NCBI GenBank assembly: GCA_016205085.1
Contig: JACQJN010000284.1
Span: 1-14,741, forward strand
Source: Elusimicrobiota bacterium
Lineage (GTDB): Bacteria; Elusimicrobiota; Elusimicrobia; JACQJN01
Direction: 5' to 3'
DNA length: 14,741 nucleotides
The translations under genes and the position numbers were made by a program. Shown in pieces: positions 6,526-13,313 of the stretch (positions within the stretch are counted from its first letter, which is position 1; every line of letters begins with the position of its first letter). The notes under the pieces were generated by a model. It made no database searches. It had not been told where the DNA came from and worked only from the letters and a program-made list of their open reading frames with translations.

Positions 6526-6883
6526 ATCCATAGCCATCCTCGCCGCCAAGGCTGCCGACGAGAAAAAGGGAGAGCGGATTTCCTTGTTGTGCACCAGCCG
6601 ACGGACCATTCTCATGGATTATCTTCTGATTGTGAGCGCCGATTCTCCGGCCCATTTAGATACCCTGGAACATAAAATCTCCTCCCTCTTGAAGGAGAAG
6701 GGCTTAAGTCTGCTCCACCACGATGGCTCCCGAAGTGACGTTTGGCGAGTGTTGGACTACGGCGGGCTTCTGATCCATCTCCTCCATCCTGAAGCAAGGG
6801 ACTTCTACGGCATCGACAAGCTGTACCGAGATGCCCCACGGATCCATTGGCATGCTACTAAAAAAACTGCGGCGCGCCGTTAA
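6506..6883 (+). CDS. rsfS: Ribosomal silencing factor RsfS (Iojap/YbeB family)
   Basis: From ATG 6506 the product is 125 residues, the usual size. RsfS binds ribosomal protein uL14 and blocks joining of the subunits when nutrients are scarce. Family features are AAKAADEKKGERISLL (normally A..A..KK/KAEDI..L), the MDYLLIVSADSPAHLDTL segment, SDVWRVLDYGGLLIHLLHPEARDFY and IDKLYRDAPRI at the end. Codon TTG 6500 is an alternative start two residues earlier. The gene overlaps the upstream cNMP-binding gene by 20 bases and argS by 32, so it is embedded in the operon. Its link with nadD, here at a distance of two genes, is very widespread in bacteria and supports the call. Confidence 0.93.
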   Translation: MAGRRFKSIAILAAKAADEKKGERISLLCTSRRTILMDYLLIVSADSPAHLDTLEHKISSLLKEKGLSLLHHDGSRSDVWRVLDYGGLLIHLLHPEARDFYGIDKLYRDAPRIHWHATKKTAARR

Positions 6884-8468
6884 GGATGCCCTGACCGAAT
6901 GGGCGCGAAAAAAAGGAATCCCACCACCTGAGGATGCCCCTCTAGCTCCCGTTCCACCCCATTTGAAAGGGGACGTTTCCCTAAGCTGGGCCCTAAAAAT
7001 AGCTAAAGACCTCAAAATAAATCCCATTGTCGCTTCGGGTGAAATGGGGAAAAATCTCACCTCGAAAACCCAAGGATGGGCAACCGTGGAGGCTGTTCCA
7101 CCGGGATTCGACAACTTCACTTTTGAAATGACCGCCCTCCATGAAAATCTTCAGACCCTTTTTAAATCTCCGGAAGAATATTCCAGGCAGGAACCCTCCA
7201 GTGACCGCGTTCTAATCGAATTCGTCTCCGCCAATCCTACCGGCCCCCTGCATCTGGGCCACGGCCGGGCGGCTTCCCTGGGAGACTCCTTGTCTAGAAT
7301 CTTTAAACATCTGGGCCATCCCGTCTCCACCGAATTCTATGTAAACGACTCCGGCAGGCAGGTGGAACTTTTGGGCCAATCCCTTCAGGCCGGTAAAATG
7401 GGCCATCCCATTCCGGAGGAAGGTTATCGTGGGGAACACATCGCCGCCATTGCCAAAAGTTTCCCTCCGGAATCCCAAGCCTGGCCCGTTGAAAAATGGA
7501 CTCAGGCCGGAATCGAATATTTTATGGGAATGCAGAGAAAAGATCTGGAAGATTTTGAGGTGCATTTTGACACATGGTTTAGAGAATCGGAGCTATACAA
7601 AAAAAATGCACTTCAGGACACCCTGGAATACTTAAAGCAAAAGGGGATGGCACACGAAAAAGATGGAGCCGTTTGGTTCGGTTCAGAGGGAAGCGAGGAG
7701 GAAGATCGCGTGCTCATCCGCAGCGACGGACGGCCAACCTATTTTCTGCCGGATATCGCCTACCATCGGGACAAACTTCGCCGCGGCTTTACCAAATTGA
7801 TAGACATTTGGGGAGCCGACCATCACGGCTATGTTCCCAGGATGAGGGCCGCGATATCGGCCCTGGGTTCTCCCGACGCCTTTGAACCCATCATTCACCA
7901 ACTGGTCCATCTGTTCCGGGGAAATGTAGCGGTCAAGATGTCCAAGCGATCGGGAGAATTTGTGACATTAAGAGAGGTGGTGGAAGAGGTGGGCAAAGAC
8001 GCCTGCCGATTCTTCTTTGCCATGAGAAATCCCAATGCGCACCTCAATTTCGACGTGGAACTGGCCCAAAGGAAATCCCAGGAAAATCCGGTTTACTACA
8101 TCCAATATGTACACGCCAGAATCTGCTCCATATTCCGCGAAGCTCAAAAAAGGAGCTTCGATAACTTAGAACCTCGAACCTCGAACCTGGAACTACTAAA
8201 AGAGATCGAGGAGCGATCTCTTTTAGTTAAGCTGGTCTGGTTCCCGGAAATACTGCGGACCTGCGCCAAGGATCTCAGCCCCCATCACCTGGCCAACTAC
8301 TTATTGGAACTGGCGGGGCTCTTTCATCCCTTTTACGAAAAACACAGAGTGGTGGATGAGAAAAATGCGGAACTTTCTAAAGCCCGGCTGGCACTTTGTG
8401 AGGGCGCGCGATCTTTGATTGAGAAGGGACTTTGGCTTCTGGGTGTTTCCGCCCCCCAACAGATGTAA
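6852..8468 (+). CDS. argS: Arginyl-tRNA synthetase
   Basis: From ATG 6852 the product is 538 residues, close to usual ArgS length (about 550). It charges tRNA-Arg in the cytoplasm. The class I signatures are ANPTGPLHLGHGRAASLGD (HLGH encoded at 7251-7262) and KMSKRSGEFVTLREVVEE (KMSK at 7935-7946). The N-terminal Add domain precedes them, and the C-terminal DALR anticodon-binding domain ends in the typical LLGVSAPQQM. ATG 6831 is an alternative start seven codons earlier; neither has a clear ribosome binding site, and I chose the one giving a typical ArgS N-terminus. It overlaps rsfS by 32 bases and closes the operon. Between QYVHARICSIF and the DALR helices the coding sequence carries a heptamer repeat and two perfect hairpins (8138-8227). 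The last 92 bases are antisense to hemL. Confidence 0.95.
   Translation: MLLKKLRRAVKDALTEWARKKGIPPPEDAPLAPVPPHLKGDVSLSWALKIAKDLKINPIVASGEMGKNLTSKTQGWATVEAVPPGFDNFTFEMTALHENLQTLFKSPEEYSRQEPSSDRVLIEFVSANPTGPLHLGHGRAASLGDSLSRIFKHLGHPVSTEFYVNDSGRQVELLGQSLQAGKMGHPIPEEGYRGEHIAAIAKSFPPESQAWPVEKWTQAGIEYFMGMQRKDLEDFEVHFDTWFRESELYKKNALQDTLEYLKQKGMAHEKDGAVWFGSEGSEEEDRVLIRSDGRPTYFLPDIAYHRDKLRRGFTKLIDIWGADHHGYVPRMRAAISALGSPDAFEPIIHQLVHLFRGNVAVKMSKRSGEFVTLREVVEEVGKDACRFFFAMRNPNAHLNFDVELAQRKSQENPVYYIQYVHARICSIFREAQKRSFDNLEPRTSNLELLKEIEERSLLVKLVWFPEILRTCAKDLSPHHLANYLLELAGLFHPFYEKHRVVDEKNAELSKARLALCEGARSLIEKGLWLLGVSAPQQM
8138..8227. repeat. Two perfect hairpins flanking a heptamer array inside argS
   Basis: First hairpin: CGAAGCTC (8138-8145) and GAGCTTCG (8153-8160) around AAAAAAG. 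Heptamer array: GAACCTC, GAACCTC, GAACCTG and the degenerate GAACTAC (8169-8196). Second hairpin: ACTAAAAGAGATCG (8195-8208) and CGATCTCTTTTAGT (8214-8227), a 14-bp perfect stem around AGGAG. Translated as SFDNLEPRTSNLELL and following residues, it lies in a helical linker of ArgS that varies in length. The heptamer period matches the elements in nadD and hemB, but here there is only one arm. Confidence 0.75.
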
Positions 8469-9753
8469 GAGATTTATCGATCGCCTGCAAAACCCTCTCA
8501 ATGTCGTAGGGGGTGTGAGCTGAGGACAGAAAGGCGGCCTCAAACTGCGCCGGCGGAAAATACACTCCCTGCCGCAACAACCCATGAAAAAAAGAGGCAA
8601 ACCGATCTGTATTGGAACTTTTGGCTGATTCCCAATCCACAACAGGACGATCCGTGAAGAAAACAGTCAGAACAGATGCCGTGTGGTTCACCTGGAGAGG
8701 AATTCCATAGCGCAGCCCCCTCTCCCGAATACCGTTGGCCAACCAGGTAGTCAGGCGAGCCAAATGGGGATAGGGGTCCTTCTCCTTTAAGAGGGTGAGC
8801 GTTTCTATCCCTGCCGCCATTGCCACGGGATTGCCCGAAAGAGTTCCCGCCTGATAGACGGGGCCCGTGGGGGCTACCTTCTCCATGATTTCCTTTCTCC
8901 CCCCATAAGCCCCCACCGGAAAGCCGCCCCCAATGATTTTTCCCAAGCAGGTGAGATCCGGATCCACCCCACACACCGTCTGGGCTCCTCCGTAGGCCAA
9001 GCGGAATCCGGTCACCACCTCATCAAAGATTAAGAGGGCCTTGTGCTTTAACGCCATGTCCCGGAGAAATTTAAGATAACCCGCCTGAGGAACCACCACC
9101 CCCATATTGGCGGCCACGGGCTCCACAATGACACAAGCAATTTCATTCCCCCAGCGGCCGAAAGCCTCCTCCACCGCCTTGGGACTATTATAGGGAAGGC
9201 ACAGAGTATCTTGAGCCCAGGAATCCGGAACTCCCTCTGAATCGGGGATTCCCAAGGTTGCTGCTCCCGAACCAGCCTTCACCAACAACTGATCCACATG
9301 GCCATGATAGCTGCCTATAAATTTGACCACTTTGTTGCGCCGGGTAAAGGCTCGCGCCAAACGGATGGCGCTCATCACCGCTTCCGTTCCAGAACTGGTA
9401 AAGCGAACTTGCTGCACAGAAGGAAGCGCTTCCGAGATCTTTTGGGCCAATTGAACTTCTCTTTCCGTGGGAGCCCCGAAGGTGGTTCCTTCCCGGATAG
9501 CCTTCTGCACCGCCATCACCACCTTAGGATGCGCGTGACCCAAAATCATCGGTCCCCAGGACAGGCAAAAATCCGTATACCACCGGCCATCCACATCCAG
9601 CATTCGACATCCCTTAGCCTTTTGAATGAAAAGCGGCGTGCCTCCCACGGCACGGAAGGCTCTCACGGGGGAATTGACGCCTCCCACCAGCACTTCCTGA
9701 GCCGATTCAAAAAGCCTCTTGGATTTTGGACCTGCGGTCATCGAGTGAGGCAA
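8377..9753 (-). CDS. hemL: Glutamate-1-semialdehyde 2,1-aminomutase
   Basis: This is a 458-residue PLP enzyme that converts glutamate-1-semialdehyde to 5-aminolevulinate in the C5 tetrapyrrole pathway. Motifs include GGVNSPVRAF, the FTSSGTEAVMSAIRLAR cofactor region, GSYHGHVD, IFDEVVTGFR and the PLP lysine K272 in CLGKIIGGGFPVGA. The start is TTG at 9753: GGGAGG lies six bases upstream, whereas ATG 9741 (M5), although it forms an ATGA overlap with the EamA gene, has no such site. The normal protein ends near AIDKSLTSV; here about 25 extra, basic, proline-rich residues follow, encoded antisense to the end of argS, so the original stop was probably lost. It is the last gene of the hemB-eamA-hemL run and therefore likely cotranscribed with hemB. 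Confidence 0.95.
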   Translation of the reverse strand: MPHSMTAGPKSKRLFESAQEVLVGGVNSPVRAFRAVGGTPLFIQKAKGCRMLDVDGRWYTDFCLSWGPMILGHAHPKVVMAVQKAIREGTTFGAPTEREVQLAQKISEALPSVQQVRFTSSGTEAVMSAIRLARAFTRRNKVVKFIGSYHGHVDQLLVKAGSGAATLGIPDSEGVPDSWAQDTLCLPYNSPKAVEEAFGRWGNEIACVIVEPVAANMGVVVPQAGYLKFLRDMALKHKALLIFDEVVTGFRLAYGGAQTVCGVDPDLTCLGKIIGGGFPVGAYGGRKEIMEKVAPTGPVYQAGTLSGNPVAMAAGIETLTLLKEKDPYPHLARLTTWLANGIRERGLRYGIPLQVNHTASVLTVFFTDRPVVDWESAKSSNTDRFASFFHGLLRQGVYFPPAQFEAAFLSSAHTPYDIERVLQAIDKSLTSVGGRKHPEAKVPSQSKIARPHKVPAGL

Positions 9754-10166
9754 AAGATTCCTCCCACTACCAAAAGCGTGCCCAACAATTTATTCAAGGT
9801 AAACGTCTCCCCCAAAAAGACCAGTGCCATCAAAAAAGCCACCAGGGGATAGGTCGAACAAAGGGGAACCACTTTAGAGGCTTCAGACCCCGATAGGGCG
9901 TGATAATAGAAATAAAGTCCCGCCATGGTAAAAACCACGCTCCCCAAAACAAATAAGGGGACATTTCTATCCAACTGCAGGAAACTCTGTCTGGTACGAT
10001 CCCACTGCAAAATAAGAAAAGGAAAAATAAGAACAAAGATCAGGTAAAAACGGGCAAAGAAAGTTGTGGTGGGAGAGAGGTGAAGAACGGCAAACTTATC
10101 AAAAAGGGCTCCCAGCGCCCAACAGAAAATCGCCAACAAAGAAAAAACAAAAGCCGTGTTAGACAC
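9738..10166 (-). CDS. Single-domain EamA/DMT-type small membrane transporter
   Basis: The 142-residue product is almost entirely hydrophobic, with about five predicted membrane helices (near 5-24, 36-54, 70-90, 98-117 and 121-139). It begins FVFSLLAIFCWALGALFDKFAV and ends LVFLGETFTLNKLLGTLLVVGGIFCL; the GE-x-x-x-x-x-x-x-G-x-x-L-x-x-x-G pattern at the end is typical of EamA repeats in the drug/metabolite transporter superfamily. Most EamA proteins have two such repeats (about 300 residues), so this is a half-size, presumably dimeric, member rather than an obvious truncation. It starts with GTG overlapping the hemB stop by 8 bases (GTGTCTAA), with GGAG ten bases upstream, and overlaps hemL by 16 bases. 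Its place between two haem genes hints at transport of a pathway intermediate, but substrate is unknown. Confidence 0.83.
   Translation of the reverse strand: MSNTAFVFSLLAIFCWALGALFDKFAVLHLSPTTTFFARFYLIFVLIFPFLILQWDRTRQSFLQLDRNVPLFVLGSVVFTMAGLYFYYHALSGSEASKVVPLCSTYPLVAFLMALVFLGETFTLNKLLGTLLVVGGIFCLTR
9760..9765 (-). promoter_or_regulatory. Shine-Dalgarno GGGAGG that fixes the hemL TTG start
   Basis: On the minus strand GGGAGG is followed by six bases (AATCTT) and then TTG. This near-ideal spacing supports the non-ATG start of hemL at 9753 over the in-frame ATG at 9741. The site lies inside the last codons of the EamA gene, which couples the two. Confidence 0.7.
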
Positions 10167-11220
10167 GCCGTAGCCACTCCGCCGCTTGGCCGGAATAATA
10201 CGTCAGAATAAAATCAGCCCCGGCCCGCTTGATGGAGAGCAACACTTCCAGAGCGATCCTCTTCTCGTCTATCCACCCTTTCTGCGCGGCCGCTTTGATC
10301 ATGGCGTATTCCCCCGAAACGCTGTAGGCGGCCGTAGGCAACCCGAACTGAGACTTCACTTCTCTTAAAACATCCAGATAGGCCAGAGCAGGCTTGACCA
10401 TCACCATATCCGCCCCCTCCTCGACGTCCAAAGCCACCTCCCGCAGAGCTTCCTGTCTATTGGCGGGATTCATTTGGTAGGTGGTTCGGTCTCCGAATTG
10501 AGGTGGGGATTCCGCCGCTTCCCGAAAAGGGCCATAAAAAGAGCTGGCATATTTGGCCGAGTAAGATAAAATAGGAACAGACTCGAAACCGGAACGGTCT
10601 AGAGCCTGCCGGATCGTCTTCACTTGGCCATCCATCATTCCGCTGGGAGCGATCACGTCAGCGCCGGCCTTGGCTTGACTCACGGCCGTCTTGGCAATCA
10701 ACTCCAAAGTGGCGTCGTTATCAAGAACAAAGTTGCGAGTTGCGAGTTGCGAGTTGCGAGTAATAATTCTGGATTTAGAGGTTCCCAACTCTAAACTCTC
10801 AACTCCCAACTCCGAACTCTTTATAATTCCACAATGCCCGTGATCCGTGTACTCACAGAAGCAAAGATCCGTGATCAGGGCTAAGTCTGGAACCGCTTCT
10901 TTGACCGCACGGACCGCGTTTTGAATAATTCCCCCATCCTCATAAGCATCAGATGCTTGAGCATCTTTCGTTTCTGGAATTCCAAATAGGATCACCGCAG
11001 GAACGCCCAAATCTTTGAGTCGTCGCGCTTCCAGAACCAACTCGTCCACGGAAAACTGGAATTGTCCTGGCATGGAGGAGATGGGCTTCTTTTCCTCCCT
11101 TCCGGGCCTAACAAAAAGAGGCGCCACCAAATCGGTGACCTTGAGATCCGTCTCCTGGACAAGATTCCTTAAAGGCTTGGAGGACCGCAGTCTTCGAAGG
11201 CGGGTAGCGGGAAAAGACAT
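10159..11220 (-). CDS. hemB: Delta-aminolevulinic acid dehydratase (porphobilinogen synthase)
   Basis: The product is 353 residues; the family is usually 320-335. HemB condenses two 5-aminolevulinate molecules to porphobilinogen, directly downstream of HemL. The two Schiff-base lysines are K223 (SYSAKYASSFYG) and K276 (MVMVKPALAYLD). A cysteine-rich metal site, DLCFCEYTDHGHCG (about 117-131), indicates a zinc-dependent enzyme. The extra length comes from a repeat insertion (10731-10819): 33 residues lie between HCGII and DNDATLEL, where most family members have about six to eight, right next to the metal site. A ribosome binding site AGGGG precedes the ATG at 7-8 bases, and a good sigma70 promoter lies 19-47 bases upstream. 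It leads the overlapping set with the EamA transporter and hemL. Confidence 0.95.
   Translation of the reverse strand: MSFPATRLRRLRSSKPLRNLVQETDLKVTDLVAPLFVRPGREEKKPISSMPGQFQFSVDELVLEARRLKDLGVPAVILFGIPETKDAQASDAYEDGGIIQNAVRAVKEAVPDLALITDLCFCEYTDHGHCGIIKSSELGVESLELGTSKSRIITRNSQLATRNFVLDNDATLELIAKTAVSQAKAGADVIAPSGMMDGQVKTIRQALDRSGFESVPILSYSAKYASSFYGPFREAAESPPQFGDRTTYQMNPANRQEALREVALDVEEGADMVMVKPALAYLDVLREVKSQFGLPTAAYSVSGEYAMIKAAAQKGWIDEKRIALEVLLSIKRAGADFILTYYSGQAAEWLRRV
10731..10819. repeat. Inverted heptamer-repeat element inside hemB
   Basis: On the plus strand, 10731-10761 is AGTTGCG four times plus AGT, all perfect copies. After 25 bases (10762-10786), 10787-10819 is AACTCTA, AACTCTC, AACTCCC, AACTCCG plus AACTC. 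Reverse-complemented, the second array (xxGAGTT units) matches the first in phase GCGAGTT, so the two can pair as an imperfect stem. The same number of units and a similar loop occur in the nadD element, but the unit sequence differs. In hemB it encodes SSELGVESLELG, a spacer, and ITRNSQLATRNF. Confidence 0.85.
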
Positions 11221-11238
11221 GATTTTTACCCCTGTTTT

Positions 11239-11267
11239 ATCCTACCATACTCCGTCTGAAGAGTCAA
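11239..11267 (-). promoter_or_regulatory. Sigma70-like promoter for hemB
   Basis: On the minus strand the -35 box TTGACT (11262-11267, five of six consensus bases) and the -10 box TAGGAT (11239-11244, four of six) are separated by exactly 17 bases. The -10 box ends 18 bases before the hemB ATG, giving a short leader that includes the AGGGG ribosome binding site. It would drive hemB, the EamA gene and hemL. Confidence 0.55.
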
Positions 11268-11278
11268 AGGAAGGGGGC

Positions 11279-11307
11279 TTGATTTTACGGCATTTTGGGA
11301 TTATCCT
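11279..11307 (+). promoter_or_regulatory. Sigma70-like promoter for the histidine kinase gene
   Basis: TTGATT (11279-11284) and TATCCT (11302-11307) are 17 bases apart, each with four of six consensus bases, and the -10 box ends 20 bases before the kinase ATG. It is back to back with the hemB promoter, the two -35 boxes being 11 bases apart. The ribosome binding site (GCGGA) is weak. Confidence 0.4.
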
Positions 11308-11327
11308 TAAAATAACAGCGGAAATCA

Positions 11328-13286
11328 ATGGAAAGCGAAGAAACGGACGATAAAGACATCACCGTCCTCATTTCAGGGGACGAGGTTTTCTGCCAGGAAC
11401 TTCTGGAAACATTTAAACAGAGGGAGGAACCCATCCAACGCTTCCATTCCTATCATGAAGCCTGGAGACATATTGCCAACTCCTCCATCGATCCTTCGCG
11501 AGTCCATCTTTTGGCAGACGAACAAGCGCTACCACGGGAAGATTTGGAGCGTCTCCTGCAGCTGCACAAACACAGCCCTTTCCAGTCTCTCATTTTTCTT
11601 GAGTTGCATACGGATCCCACATTTTCAGTCGGCAAGCCTCTACGGTTTTACTTGCCGCTGGGCAATCAATTTCTCTCGGTCATCAAAGGCCTGCAAGGAC
11701 AACTCCTTGTCCTTCTGGTGGACCCCACCGCTTTTCTATGCGAGGTGGTACAGCCCGAGATTCAATCCCTGGGCCTCAAACCCCTGATTCTGGATTCTCC
11801 TCTGTCTTTGATCGGAATCTTGGAAAAGGTAAAAGCTCAAAAGGAAAGGCCCATGGTCAAAAGTCTCATTAACTTTGTGGTAGGAGGCCATCAGAAAGAT
11901 CTGGAAACTCCCAAGGCCGCCGTCGTTTTATGGGAGGGAGGACCCACGGAACAGGAGGAGTTGGAAAAACAGCTTCAAAAACTTCATCCCAACTTACGGT
12001 GTGTTTCGGTCTTGAGCGGAAGCCCCCTTTTAGAAGCGGAAGCCATGCTACACGTCGGTAAGCCCGCCGTCTTATCCAAGGCCCATCTTGTATGGATGCC
12101 CAAACTCATCAACAGGCAACCCGTAGAGGACATCAACTCTAAGGGGCGGGTTCTTCTTGTCGACAACTACAAGTTGGAACTGCTCAACCTAACCAAAGCC
12201 CTCTGGGCGGAAGGCTATGAAGTCGTCGCCCTCACCCAAGGAGAAAAGGCCTTGGAGATAGCCAAGACCAGGAAGTTCCATGTCGCGGTTGTCGGTTCTG
12301 CCCTGGCGCACGCCAACTTAACCGGAAAAGATCTCTCCCTGAATCTACGCGTTCTGGATCCGGACATACGGATTATTCTTCTGGTGGACCGCTATCCCAT
12401 CCAAACGGCTCTTCAGGGTTTAAGTCAAGTCGTGGAAGTAGGGCTCGATGACTGTCTCTTAAAACCGGTGGAGGCCTCCCGTCTCCAATTCTCCATCAGT
12501 CGCGCTCTTGAGAAGAGGAACCTCATCCTGGAAAATCTCCGCCTTATCGAAGAACTGAAAAAAGCCAATCAGCAACTGGCGCAACACAATAATTTCCAGT
12601 CTAAATTTTTTGCCATGGTGACCCATGACGTCAAAAATCCTCTGGCGGCCATCATGGGCTACGGGCAACTTCTCCTGCCGCGCATGGAAAAACCAAACGA
12701 CATCCAAGCCGCCCGAACCATTGTCCAAGCCAGCGAGATGCTCAATGCCCTGGTCACTGATTTAGTGGACCTGGCTGCCATTGAAGCGGGCAAACTGCAC
12801 ATTGAATTAAAGCCGATGGATTTGGTTCAAACGATTCGGGAGGTTCAGCCCCGCATCGCCATTGTCGCCGAACAAAAGAAAATTCATTTTCGATTAGATT
12901 CTCTCCCGGAGTCGGCTCCCATTCAGGGAGATCCTGCCCGGCTCGCGCAGGTACTTACGAATTTGTGCACCAATTCTATCCAATACACGCCGGTGAATGG
13001 ACAAGTCACTTTGAGCCTCAAATTAGAAGGAGGGAAAGCGGTCGCCAGCATCCAAGACACCGGCATCGGAATCCCACCCGAAGATCTGCCCCGAATTTTC
13101 GACCGATTTTTCCAAAGCGCCAACGCCATGAAGCACCGCAAAGGGGGGTTTGGACTAGGGTTGACCATCACCAAAGAAATTATAGAAGCCCATGGAGGAA
13201 GGATCAACGTGGAAAGCCAACTGGGACAAGGTTCCCGCTTTTATTTCATTCTCCCCATGCCCAAAGCCCCTATTCCTCCAGGCTAA
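11328..13286 (+). CDS. Hybrid sensor histidine kinase with degenerate N-terminal receiver-like modules
   Basis: The product is 652 residues, apparently cytoplasmic: I see no signal peptide or clear membrane helix. The C-terminal kinase is intact. It has H433 in the H-box VTHDVKNPLAAIMGYGQLL, N549 in the N-box NLCTNSIQYTP, the G1 box DTGIGIP starting at D577, and the G2 box GFGLGL near 606-611. A coiled coil (about 395-425) precedes it. Residues 275-395 are a receiver fold (RVLLVDNYKLEL to DDCLLKP, K379) but the phosphoacceptor aspartate is replaced by glycine (VAVVGSAL, G323), so it cannot be phosphorylated normally. Two further stretches, about 10-100 and 122-200 (VLLVDPTAFLCEVVQPEI), look like weaker receiver relics. 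The response regulator gene follows 27 bases later. The input signal is unknown. Confidence 0.88.
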   Translation: MESEETDDKDITVLISGDEVFCQELLETFKQREEPIQRFHSYHEAWRHIANSSIDPSRVHLLADEQALPREDLERLLQLHKHSPFQSLIFLELHTDPTFSVGKPLRFYLPLGNQFLSVIKGLQGQLLVLLVDPTAFLCEVVQPEIQSLGLKPLILDSPLSLIGILEKVKAQKERPMVKSLINFVVGGHQKDLETPKAAVVLWEGGPTEQEELEKQLQKLHPNLRCVSVLSGSPLLEAEAMLHVGKPAVLSKAHLVWMPKLINRQPVEDINSKGRVLLVDNYKLELLNLTKALWAEGYEVVALTQGEKALEIAKTRKFHVAVVGSALAHANLTGKDLSLNLRVLDPDIRIILLVDRYPIQTALQGLSQVVEVGLDDCLLKPVEASRLQFSISRALEKRNLILENLRLIEELKKANQQLAQHNNFQSKFFAMVTHDVKNPLAAIMGYGQLLLPRMEKPNDIQAARTIVQASEMLNALVTDLVDLAAIEAGKLHIELKPMDLVQTIREVQPRIAIVAEQKKIHFRLDSLPESAPIQGDPARLAQVLTNLCTNSIQYTPVNGQVTLSLKLEGGKAVASIQDTGIGIPPEDLPRIFDRFFQSANAMKHRKGGFGLGLTITKEIIEAHGGRINVESQLGQGSRFYFILPMPKAPIPPG

Positions 13287-13313
13287 TTTTGTATAATCCA
13301 ATCCAGCACCACC

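Noticed and set aside
8195..8232. Possible intrinsic terminator (14-bp stem followed by TTTTAGTT)
   Set aside because: The T-run is mostly part of the stem itself and the site is in the middle of argS, whose C-terminal domain continues intact for another 240 bases.
9739..9741. ATG at 9741 as the hemL start (ATGA overlap with the EamA stop)
   Set aside because: The overlap is attractive, but GGGAGG sits six bases before the TTG at 9753 and nothing comparable precedes the ATG.
13292..13297. Perfect TATAAT just before the response regulator gene
   Set aside because: No -35 box at 16-18 bases and no extended -10 (TGn); the gene is 27 bases from the kinase stop and more simply cotranscribed. Noted only as a possibility in the gene entry.
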